Positions 23,761 through 32,590 of a stretch of 64,000 nt of DNA are shown piece after piece (positions within the stretch are counted from its first letter, which is position 1; the number at the start of each line of letters is the position of its first letter). Position numbers and translations under genes: made by a program. Source of the stretch: Spirometra erinaceieuropaei (lineage: Eukaryota > Platyhelminthes > Cestoda > Diphyllobothriidea > Diphyllobothriidae); the NCBI GenBank assembly GCA_902702965.1, contig CACRXP010000675.1, positions 177,334 to 241,333 of the forward strand, given 5' to 3'. The notes under the pieces were generated by a model. The model was not told where the DNA came from. It saw nothing but the letters and a program-made list of their open reading frames with translations, and did no database searches.

Positions 23761-24485
23761 TCCGCTACCGGGGATCGTAACGCTTGGAGAGGTGCAGTTC
23801 GCGAGGCCGTCTAGATAAGGCAGGGTCACAGCCATTTGAAGTACAAGTAATTATTCTGGCGGTTAATGATGCAGGATTGGTTGTAATCACACACAATAAT
23901 TCCGTTCCGCACAACGTTAGAAGTCAGGTATCTGTGAGAGCAGGTTTATTCTGTACACATGGCAGGTTACCGTAAGTTGGCTGTTTGCTTGTGACAGAGC
24001 GCAGCATCCCTTCGGGTGGGCGTCAGTCGCGGTGTGTTGTTTACGCTGGCGTGCATGTCCAGTTGCGTGATGGTCATGACATTGATTTTTTTGGAGGGGG
24101 GAGGGGGCAGAGTCTAGGGGGCATGATGGCAGATAACAAGGGTAACAAGCAAGACGATCCGACGCGCGTGAGGCGGCGAACGTCTGTACGCGCAGTCGTG
24201 GCACATTACAATCGAAGAAGGGGCGTCCCAGCCCAAGCCTAAGAGGGTGGCCTTGCGTCCGCGGTTGGCGCGTTTGTTGACTGACAAAGAAGGCGCCGTA
24301 AAAAGGGAGCGCTGGAACGGCTGCAACATTATAACTGGTACGAAGACTGTCGTGGTAAGCATAAGTGTGAGTGACGCAGCACGAAGTCTCACCAGTAACA
24401 GTCAATTACATAGTTACCAAAGTGGTCGCAGTAGTGCAGTAGCCAGAAGGAGGTGACGGAAGGGGCGACTGAGCTTATGCGACAA
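23761..24485. other. No supported gene before the first assembly gap
   Basis: Overlapping open frames on both strands (for example 23917-24405 minus) have no recognisable domain. A G-rich patch lies at 24094-24125. Confidence 0.5.
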
Positions 24486-25160
24486 NNNNNNNNNNNNNNN
24501 NNNNNNNNNNNNNNNNNNNNNNNNNNNNNNNNNNNNNNNNNNNNNNNNNNNNNNNNNNNNNNNNNNNNNNNNNNNNNNNNNNNNNNNNNNNNNNNNNNNN
24601 NNNNNNNNNNNNNNNNNNNNNNNNNNNNNNNNNNNNNNNNNNNNNNNNNNNNNNNNNNNNNNNNNNNNNNNNNNNNNNNNNNNNNNNNNNNNNNNNNNNN
24701 NNNNNNNNNNNNNNNNNNNNNNNNNNNNNNNNNNNNNNNNNNNNNNNNNNNNNNNNNNNNNNNNNNNNNNNNNNNNNNNNNNNNNNNNNNNNNNNNNNNN
24801 NNNNNNNNNNNNNNNNNNNNNNNNNNNNNNNNNNNNNNNNNNNNNNNNNNNNNNNNNNNNNNNNNNNNNNNNNNNNNNNNNNNNNNNNNNNNNNNNNNNN
24901 NNNNNNNNNNNNNNNNNNNNNNNNNNNNNNNNNNNNNNNNNNNNNNNNNNNNNNNNNNNNNNNNNNNNNNNNNNNNNNNNNNNNNNNNNNNNNNNNNNNN
25001 NNNNNNNNNNNNNNNNNNNNNNNNNNNNNNNNNNNNNNNNNNNNNNNNNNNNNNNNNNNNNNNNNNNNNNNNNNNNNNNNNNNNNNNNNNNNNNNNNNNN
25101 NNNNNNNNNNNNNNNNNNNNNNNNNNNNNNNNNNNNNNNNNNNNNNNNNNNNNNNNNNNN
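24486..25160. other. Assembly gap (675 N)
   Basis: Undetermined bases. Any open frame crossing them is meaningless. Confidence 1.
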
Positions 25161-26245
25161 CCGAACTTCTCTCGAAGGTCTAACGCGATAGACTGAGGGG
25201 ACCTCGTCCTGATGTCGACAGAAATGAGGTGTTCCATGGTCTCTTTGGGCAGACGCAGGGTATATTTGGAAGGCCAAGAGCTCGCTGGCGGATCGCCAGC
25301 TCTAACGCAACGTTTTTAATCATCGGGGGTACGGTGAGAGTCTTGTATAGAGGGTGCAAGAAGAGGACGTTCCCTTCCGGCTGTCTACAAAAGAACTCCC
25401 GCTGATGAACTGGTAAAGTGGTTGCTTTGGTGTCTCAACGGTCAGCTTGTCAACACAATTCTTTGGGAATTATAAAGGGCTGAATCTCCTGCCAACCGAG
25501 GTCAGAGTAGTCTTTGATATCAGGTTCTTCTCTACTCCTATTCCCCAGGATCTGGCGGTTAAGATCATCGAAGTATTCCAGAAAAGCAAAATGTAATGAA
25601 ATGGTGAGCAGACATGGACACACCGAAACCCGTCAACTCCTGAAGTTATATCTCAGGACGCATTTCATTTCGCCAGATCGGTCTACAACAAGAAGAAAGG
25701 CAAGCCAATCTGTTCTTCGATTTCGGGACCCATAGTCGAGACGGCTCCGCAACGGTTGTTTCCAGATACCGCATATGTGAATGGTACCCTTGTCGCTACT
25801 GTCGAAACGGACCGGGTATTCATATTCAAAGAACACCTCCGAGCCGTCTGCTGGGGCACAAGTGACGGTGGAGGAGGAAAGGTTTAGGTGATCTTCCTCA
25901 ATGTCCTCATCTATCACAAATATTATGGTAGCCGAAAAGCCAGAGTATTCGGACAAGCGACGGCCACAACGCAAGCCCGAGCTATACTAGCAATCACCTA
26001 ATCAGCGACCACTGAGGTTGCGCAGGAGTGCTCTACTGGTATGTGGAGACCCAGTGCACCGGAAGGCGATATTAGTGAATGATAATAATTTCGATAGAGG
26101 CCCATAGCGAGTGGCCACCAGCGAAGCTGCGTTGATTGATACATACTAGGATGGGACGGGACTCGATCGTACCGACGCCAGTTTCTGGCGAGCGCTTTCG
26201 TACGCTAAGAGCGTATCCGTGCCATCAACCGCATTCTCCTATCAC
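25161..26245. other. No supported gene
   Basis: A 113-codon minus frame at 25633-25974 has balanced composition but no recognisable motif; nothing else was seen. Confidence 0.5.
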
Positions 26246-26746
26246 TTAGAATTTGGGTTGCATGCAGACCGGGGCGATCGTCAAGCCGAATGACCTGTAA
26301 GTAATAAACCAGTCTATCGCGAGTATAATTAGAAAGAGCACAGTAGCCACAAGAATGCAGCGTGACGACAACTTGCTATTGAAAATTGTAAAAGTTTCTT
26401 GACGCATTAAAAGAAGACGTCTTTTTATGTCACTATAGACCCACCGTCGCGGCAGGAGACTTCTGAAGTTGGTAACCTGATCTGCTCCGATAGCGGGCAG
26501 GACAACTAGCTCGGAGAAACAGAGCGATTTTTCTGGGCAAGGATGGTCGAACACGCAGCGGCACTGAGGGAGATTCACGTTAACTTTCGAGGCGCAGCTC
26601 ACTCTATGGGGCTCGGCCACACCCTTAAGGCCAATAAGATCGAAATTTCCCAAACACATGATAGCCATGAGAGTCACGAGCTGTTTTATGTTAGGATTCT
26701 TCAACCCGCAACTCATCAGCAAACGCAGTAATGTCCTCCTATTCAA
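26246..26746 (-). CDS. Hypothetical open frame with one predicted membrane segment
   Basis: A 166-codon open frame reads through a cysteine-rich middle ('CRCVFDHPCPEKSLC') into a strongly hydrophobic stretch near its C-terminus, 'CILVATVLFLIILAIDWFI'. A second hydrophobic patch, 'LVTLMAIMCLGNFDLIGL', lies near the N-terminus. If real it would be a small membrane or secreted protein, or one exon of a longer gene. I recognise no family. Chance frames of similar length occur elsewhere in this window, so length alone is weak support. Confidence 0.22.
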   Translation of the reverse strand: MNRRTLLRLLMSCGLKNPNIKQLVTLMAIMCLGNFDLIGLKGVAEPHRVSCASKVNVNLPQCRCVFDHPCPEKSLCFSELVVLPAIGADQVTNFRSLLPRRWVYSDIKRRLLLMRQETFTIFNSKLSSRCILVATVLFLIILAIDWFITYRSFGLTIAPVCMQPKF

Positions 26747-28849
26747 ACTCCAGATGTTGACTTAGCAGAGTGGTTGGTCACGTGGAAAACTCGCAGGTCA
26801 GCGCTGTTTCCAGTGCTAGTGTTTAAACGTCGAGTAGTAATTATGCTAAGCACTACGATATCTCCAGGTAACTATTTGAATGATGGCGATTGAGGCTCCA
26901 TCGCATCAAGTACAACCATCGGCGAGTCTTCACGAATCGCGCAAGCTTCGCGATCCTTATGGGCCCTGCTTCGGCCGTCGTTAAGTTGCGTTGCCACAGC
27001 AAATTTTTGCGAATTTTCGAGACTTGGGTAATCAAACGGTTCTGTCTGTGTCAACCTGATGTTTACTTCTGATTAAGCGCTCGAGGATGGAGCTTTTCTA
27101 GCAATATTACTGTTCTCTCCTTTGTCTACAAAGATGTCGGGTGCATCTTGCAACAGCGGAGCAGGTCGAAAGGTAACGGCGGGCATGGAGGTCGTCCGGA
27201 ATGGCAGCCAGTCCACATGCATACCTATCTTTGTTTTTCTAGAATACCGTCTACTTTTCGTATTAAGATGTTTTTTTATAAGTTCGTCAGTTCCTGTCAG
27301 TTTTTAGCACTACGTCATCACAATTATGCTTCCATGTGGAATTTTCAGGGATGGGCAAATGGTGTAAACCCTTTGACAGCTTTTATTTTCAAATTTTCTA
27401 GTCAAAAATCGCAGACATAAATGGGAAAGTACGTCATATTTCTCACCTACGAAGAAGATATACCGCAAAAGTTTAGTACCAGGTGACTGTCGCTGTAACC
27501 AGAACACAGCCTGAACTTAATTTAAGGCAGTAAGGTAGAAGGGCCTTCATATACTCAAATATTTACTGTTAATTTCAATCCGCTTTGCAAACTACGTTTT
27601 TCGCTGAGGTCTCAGCCCCAAAGCAAGCCTACTCTTTAAATATGAATACATTCTATTACAATTTACATGGGTTAACGAACTTTGACATTGAAAATGCGGA
27701 TGCCCAGAGGAGATTGTAAAATTCCTTTATTACGCAGGGTAATGTTTTGCGAAAGGGCGAAATCTAAAGCAAGACTATTGAAGGGTATTTGTAGGTATTT
27801 CAGCCAAATTTCAAAAAAATTACTCTGCTGGATATATGTAAGGTTTCGTGCAAGTTTTAAAAAACAAATAGCCCGAAAAAATATGTGGAGGAAAGCACAC
27901 CCTCTAATGAAAACTTTGCTTTTCGATATGTCTACCATCATTTTTGACATAGCATTCAGCACGTTTTCAAAGGCTCACGAGCATGTTCCGTCTTTGTGCA
28001 TAAAGTCTAACGTTAAAGTTGGCTTCGATTTTTCAAGCGAATGTTCCAATCTATGCCGGACGGGTAAGTTCGAGTGTTCTGATGAGCAATGATAATCATG
28101 CTTTGTTTGTATCAACCTCACTGCGCCTGTGCGCAAACAGTCTGCGTAGAGAGAGAAGTGGCTCCATGCGACTTTACCAATCAGTAAAGACTTTGAAAAC
28201 ACCGGGGTTGGGCTAAACGATGCTGTTTTCGGAAGGAATTCTCTTTGCCTAGATATTTGCCATGACATCCTCAAAAAGAACTATTTGGAGACTAATTTGG
28301 CTTATTCGCTATCTGGCCAGCATTCTTGCGGAATGCTTCTTCGTACAGCAAAAGCGTCTGGGATCAGACACGGTAATATAAACTCCCTCCCCCTCCTGTA
28401 TGACGGATGGCCTAGTCCTAAATGCCAGTGGGTACCCATTTTCGTGTCCTAAATGCAACCCTAACCCTTCTGGACCTAACATTAACATCCGCCCTCATAC
28501 CTCCAACCCCTCTGGAATAAAGGGCAAGACCATTTTGTAATATCTAAGTCCATACTCCCGTGCTCAGCCTTCCAGGGCTGACGTCTCCTGGCGGCGGAAT
28601 TCGATTTTGTACGTTTTCTGACGTAGTTTTATCTAGTGTCAGGTTGCCCTGGGTATACCGCTATCAGCTGACTGCTGGTAAGATCTTATCACGCAAACTG
28701 AACAGTCTTATTACACAGCACTATTCTCTCACTGAAATGTTTTTATTCCTTTAGACTTGATAAACACTGAAGTGAAATACCTCGATTCTTTGTAATCGCA
28801 AGTTCTTTTGACAGTTAGATCAGGTTCTAGAAAAAATCTGTCGTGGGAC
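26747..28849. other. No supported gene
   Basis: AT-rich sequence with open frames up to 136 codons (27682-28092) lacking motifs. The strands at 27700-28000 code for equally long frames both ways, which argues against coding. Confidence 0.5.
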
Positions 28850-28991
28850 ATCAGTGACGAGTTAAACCGGACTTCTAAACCAACAGGTCGCGAGATCGAG
28901 GCTCGGGTGTTCCACAATTCGGGCTTGGGTATGGCTGCCTGACGACGGCTAATAAGCCAGAAACGGCCATTCCAGTCTCCCTTGTCTTTGT
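28850..28991 (+). repeat. tRNA-Arg-like SINE, left part, interrupted by PLE-1
   Basis: The text GGACTTCTAAACCAACAGG and GCGAGATCGAGGC matches the tRNA-like head of the SINE at 4385. GACGACGGCTAATAAGCC and GGCCATTCCAGTCTCCC then match its body. It stops at CTTTGT (28991), where PLE-1 begins, and continues beyond PLE-1 at 31706-31740. Confidence 0.82.
28978..28991 (+). repeat. Target-site duplication, left copy (PLE-1)
   Basis: TCCCTTGTCTTTGT, 14 bp, repeated exactly at 31706-31719. In the uninterrupted SINE at 4512-4535 this sequence occurs once. Confidence 0.9.
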
Positions 28992-29028
28992 TCCGCAAAT
29001 ATTCCCATGTTACACTTGAAAAAACAAG

Positions 29029-29068
29029 TTGGCTAACACGTGTTTTCAGTAATTCTTCGTCAGGCCAA
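29029..29068 (-). ncRNA. Hammerhead ribozyme motif, PLE-1 tail copy 1
   Basis: Minus-strand order: TTGGC (stem I), CTGACGA (core), AGAATTACT (short stem II), GAAA (core), ACACGTGT (palindromic stem III), TA, GCCAA (stem I partner). All invariant core positions of the hammerhead are met, with self-cleavage predicted between TA and GCC. The tiny stem III is self-complementary, which favours a dimeric fold. Hammerheads are known in Penelope-like elements. Confidence 0.8.
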
Positions 29069-29326
29069 TACAATTACATGAAGGAGTGAAAGTGTACAAA
29101 ATTAACAGTGTTTATAGGTGTCTAAAGGTCAATTATGTCATTAACACTCATCTTTCCCACGCCTGCCGCATGACAAGCTCGGCGGGTTTTGGTCCTTAAG
29201 GCTGGGGGAGGGGGGGAGGGGTAAGCGAGTCTTTGAGTGATGCTCTTGGATTGAGTACACGGAGTACCCATCACTGTAATCAGGGATTTGAGGCGGCATG
29301 TCGTCATCATGTGAGGTTGGCGTCGA

Positions 29327-31057
29327 TCACGGCAGAGAGAGCGCTTGTGTCAGGGTTTTCTGACAGCATAGCACCGGATTCGTTAGCCGTATTGCCACGG
29401 CCTCGGCCGTTGCTAGTATCCGTTGACGTAGGCCTTTAGAGAAGCTTATTGGTGTCCGATAGACAACCTGAAATGCTTCCTTGGCATCGACTCGGTGATC
29501 CGTATCGATTAAATGTGCGAGAATAGAACTCGAAACCGATCGGGTCTCACCTCTGCCTAGCCAGGCGGGCATATGTTCACGCACCCTCTTTACCAGGCGT
29601 CTCGTTGTACGGCCGATGTATCCTGCTCCACAGGGGCAAGTGAATGAGTAGATGCACATTGATGTGGCCTCCAACGGCAGTCTGTCTTTACCTCCCAAAC
29701 GTAGGAGGGGAGAGTTCGTGAAACATACGCGTAAATTCGCCGCGGGGAATGCTCTCGTGACAGCTGTAGTTAAGCGCCGTCTGACTAGTTCGCTCGCTGC
29801 GTCCCCTGCAAAAGGCAGTCTTATGAATACATCTTTCTTTTCTGCAGTCGCAACAGTGGGCTTTGCAATGCGTTCCCCAATATTTCGGAGGATAAATCTA
29901 TCTGGATATCCGTTCTCGCGAAGTGTGTTCTGCAGATGTTGGAGCTCTGCTTCAATAGCTTCAGGTGAGCAGATGCGCCTCACTCTAGCTGCCAATCCCT
30001 GGACTAGATTTCGTTTGATGTTGAGGGGAACAAAACTGTGGAAATTAATGTACTGTCCCGTCCAGGTTTTCTTTCGGAACACCCTGCGCTGGATAGACCC
30101 ATCCTCCTGCCTGTGTAGAAGGACATCGAGAAACGCAATTTCGTTATCTGCCTCAGACTCAGCAGTGAACTTTAGCGAGGGGTGCGCACTGTGGAACTTT
30201 TGGACAAGGTCCTCGATATCGGTGGTACCATCCGCCAGACAGAAGATATCGTCCACGTACCGACCGTAGAAGACGAGGTCATTAATGGCATCTTGTAATC
30301 TTGTCTTCTCAACTTTGCTTATAAAAACATTTGCAAGGAACGGTCCAAGAGGTGATCCCATTGCCACGCCATCTATCTGTCTGTATAGTTGACCATTGCA
30401 CAGAAACTGGACATTTTGTGTGCAGCGCGTCAGTAGTTCTTTCAGCGTTTTTACTGGCATGCCTGTGGGGTAGTTCGTGTCACGAATAACATCACAAAGA
30501 TAATTTATCGTTTCTGACACAGGTACGTTGGTAAACAGCGATGATACATCCAGTGATAACATCCTCCGTCCGCCAACGTTCATATTTTTGATAGCTTCCA
30601 CGAACTCAAAGGAGTCTTTCAAACTTCGAGGATACAGATGACCTTGCAGTGGCTTCAGTCTATCCACTAACCACTTTGCAACGGTGTGATAGGGGGAATT
30701 CCTCATATCCAAGATTGGACGTAGGGGCAGCCCTTGTTTGTGGATTTTAGGAAGGCCGTACATTCTTGGTATTGTTGTGCCCACCGGCCTCAGTCGTTCA
30801 TACTCTTTACTAGACAAATGGCCTTCTTTGCAGAGCTCTTTGAGAATACTCGTCAACTGACCCTCGACAGCCTCTGTGTGACCCTTATCTTTCTCGGATT
30901 TCGAAAACTTGGAAAGATCCGACAGTATTTCCTCTAGTTTCGCCACATAATCCGTTCTATCCATCAGTACTACTCCTGAACCCTTATCTGGTCTGCCTAG
31001 CACAATGTCTTTGTTTTTGCGGAGTTCCCTAAGGCTATCGATGTGAGCCCTTGTCAA
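29327..31057 (-). CDS. PLE-1 reverse transcriptase / GIY-YIG endonuclease, intact frame
   Basis: An uninterrupted frame of 576 residues; the frame is open for only a few codons more upstream, where the inverted arm begins, so the natural N-terminus is lost. RT motifs: 'RPDKGSGVVLMDRTDY' (22-37), 'MYGLPKIHKQGLPLRPI' (99-115), 'LSLDVSSLFTNVPV' (167-180), 'GVAMGSPLGPFLANVF' (230-245) and catalytic 'YVDD' (267-270). The GIY-YIG nuclease spans about 467-535, with 'CIY' at 468, 'YIG' at 480 and the arginine-rich helix after it. The protein copies element RNA and nicks target DNA. PLE proteins are usually longer at the N-terminus. The start given is a TTG, so it is only the first possible one. Confidence 0.93.
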   Translation of the reverse strand: MTRAHIDSLRELRKNKDIVLGRPDKGSGVVLMDRTDYVAKLEEILSDLSKFSKSEKDKGHTEAVEGQLTSILKELCKEGHLSSKEYERLRPVGTTIPRMYGLPKIHKQGLPLRPILDMRNSPYHTVAKWLVDRLKPLQGHLYPRSLKDSFEFVEAIKNMNVGGRRMLSLDVSSLFTNVPVSETINYLCDVIRDTNYPTGMPVKTLKELLTRCTQNVQFLCNGQLYRQIDGVAMGSPLGPFLANVFISKVEKTRLQDAINDLVFYGRYVDDIFCLADGTTDIEDLVQKFHSAHPSLKFTAESEADNEIAFLDVLLHRQEDGSIQRRVFRKKTWTGQYINFHSFVPLNIKRNLVQGLAARVRRICSPEAIEAELQHLQNTLRENGYPDRFILRNIGERIAKPTVATAEKKDVFIRLPFAGDAASELVRRRLTTAVTRAFPAANLRVCFTNSPLLRLGGKDRLPLEATSMCIYSFTCPCGAGYIGRTTRRLVKRVREHMPAWLGRGETRSVSSSILAHLIDTDHRVDAKEAFQVVYRTPISFSKGLRQRILATAEAVAIRLTNPVLCCQKTLTQALSLP

Positions 31058-31074
31058 GGGACCCTTGCTTATCT

Positions 31075-31400
31075 ACTACTCATTCACTTGCTCCTGTGGA
31101 GCAGGATACATCGGCCGTACAACGAGACGCCTGGTAAAGAGGGTGCGTGAACATATGCCCGCCTGGCTAGGCAGAGGTGAGACCCGATCGGTTTCGAGTT
31201 CTATTCTCGCACATTTAATCGATACGGATCACCGAGTCGATGCCAAGGAAGCATTTCAGGTTGTCTATCGGACACCAATAAGCTTCTCTAAAGGCCTACG
31301 TCAACGGATACTAGCAACGGCCGAGGCCGTGGCAATACGGCTAACGAATCCGGTGCTATGCTGTCAGAAAACCCTGACACAAGCGCTCTCTCTGCCGTGA
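31075..31400 (+). pseudogene. Inverted duplicate of the PLE-1 GIY-YIG domain
   Basis: The plus-strand frame gives 'SFTCSCGAGYIGRTTRRLVK' and continues to 'LCCQKTLTQALSLP', identical to the C-terminus of the minus-strand PLE-1 apart from one Pro-to-Ser change at its start. It lacks any reverse transcriptase. Its 3' noncoding part continues to 31703. Confidence 0.92.
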
Positions 31401-31658
31401 TCGACGCCAACCTCACATGATGACGACATGCCGCCTCAAATCCCTGATTACAGTGATGGGTACTCCGTGTACTCAATCCAAGAGCATCACTCAAAGACTC
31501 GCTTACCCCTCCCCCCCTCCCCCAGCCTTAAGGACCAAAACCCGCCGAGCTTGTCATGCGGCAGGCGTGGGAAAGATGAGTGTTAATGACATAATTGACC
31601 TTTAGACACCTATAAACACTGTTAATTTTGTACACTTTCACTCCTTCATGTAATTGTA

Positions 31659-31698
31659 TTGGCCTGACGAAGAATTACTGAAAACACGTGTTAGCCAA
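31659..31698 (+). ncRNA. Hammerhead ribozyme motif, PLE-1 tail copy 2 (inverted arm)
   Basis: The same 40-nt motif as at 29029-29068, on the opposite strand: TTGGC, CTGACGA, AGAATTACT, GAAA, ACACGTGT, TA, GCCAA. The inverted arm ends only about five bases after it, whereas the minus copy continues about 37 bases further. Confidence 0.8.
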
Positions 31699-31705
31699 CT
31701 TGACT

Positions 31706-31740
31706 TCCCTTGTCTTTGTCGGTAATACCATTCTGCTTAA
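31706..31740 (+). repeat. tRNA-Arg-like SINE, right part, starting with the target duplication
   Basis: Begins with the second copy of the 14-bp duplication and continues CGGTAATACCATTCTGC, the end of the SINE body. Confidence 0.85.
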
Positions 31741-32239
31741 ACCGAAATCTCCACCTCAGCCCTAAATGAATTTTCGGGAAATTAAGGAAAAAGTCACAAA
31801 TTACCAAAAGTCCCCACTTTGGCCTTTGACCTGTAGGAACTGGACAAATTCGATTTTCACCTTTTACGCATTTCAACTGACTTTCCTATTTCTTTATATA
31901 GTTATGTCAAATTAATGAAATCATCAAACTTTATATTCTAAGGAATTGTACCTTTCGGTTTTTAGAAGTCTCTAACTATGAGATTTATTAAGATCGCTAA
32001 AGATCCAATTATAGAACATCTAATCGGGACATTTACTATTTCTGCTTTTAAAGTGGAACACATAGTCCACATTCATTTCAAAATGTTATGAGCCTTATGT
32101 GACCTTTTCTGAATAACGCATAGAAATATATGACTTTCTTCACACATACAATGTACTCTTTGCAGTTTGAAAATCCTGTGTTCAAGTGTAACCGCAGGTC
32201 GGTTCAAAATTAATTGAGAACTGAGAACGTCTTTTAAAA
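31741..32239. other. No supported gene
   Basis: AT-rich, no motif seen. It could contain the other arm of the foldback-type repeat that starts at 32240, but I could not align one. Confidence 0.5.
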
Positions 32240-32590
32240 CCGAAAGATGCTCTTTTTAGATATGGAGTTTGAAGAAAATTTAATTTACTACCCAATATGT
32301 GGAACAAAGCATGTGTTCTGTAAAATATGTTTGAATTTTTAACATCGCCGGAAATCAACGGTAAAAATGCATACTAATAATTAGTCATTTTTACGAAATG
32401 TAGTTTACGCGGACGACCGAAAACAAGCTCGTTAAAAAGCCGCCATCCTGAGGTGACCGAAGTAGCTTGGCATAATTCGGCACGATAATTGACATGACAA
32501 CCCTACGTAAGTAGTCTTTTTGAATTGAAAACGCACTTCATGGTGAGTATTCCATGACATAGCATATTTAACTTATGGATGCATATTAGT
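32240..32590 (+). repeat. Single diverged arm of the foldback family
   Basis: Successive blocks match the right arm of 49411-50375 in the same order. Examples are GGAAATCAACGGTAAAAATG against GGAAATCAGTGTGAAAAATG, TAGTCATTTTTAC against TAGCCATTTTTACC, GCCGCCATCCTGAGG against GCCAACATCCTACCG, and TTGAAAACGCACTTCA near the end. The terminal CACTG is not preserved. Confidence 0.6.

Larger units (their letters stand above)
28992..31705 (-). mobile_element. PLE-1: Penelope-like retroelement with inverted 3' fragment
   Basis: The minus strand carries reverse transcriptase and GIY-YIG coding sequence, then a 3' tail ending at 28992. At its 5' side, near 31068-31075, it switches abruptly to the plus strand and repeats about 630 bp of its own 3' part (31075-31703). 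The two arms are nearly identical: the last roughly 100 codons give the same protein. One 14-bp target duplication encloses everything, so the inverted arrangement entered as a single insertion. Removing 28992-31719 restores the SINE sequence. PLEs are known for such rearranged ends. Confidence 0.93.

Noticed and set aside
24389..25277. Large frames across the first run of N, and similar frames at 44326-45297
   Set aside because: Their length comes entirely from undetermined bases.
27682..28092. 136-codon plus-strand frame
   Set aside because: An equally open frame exists on the other strand, composition is AT-driven, and there is no motif.
29652..30269. 205-codon plus-strand frame, and the similar frame at 39198-39740 minus
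   Set aside because: Both are antisense to the conserved PLE-1 RT/GIY-YIG coding sequence and mirror each other only because PLE-1 is duplicated.
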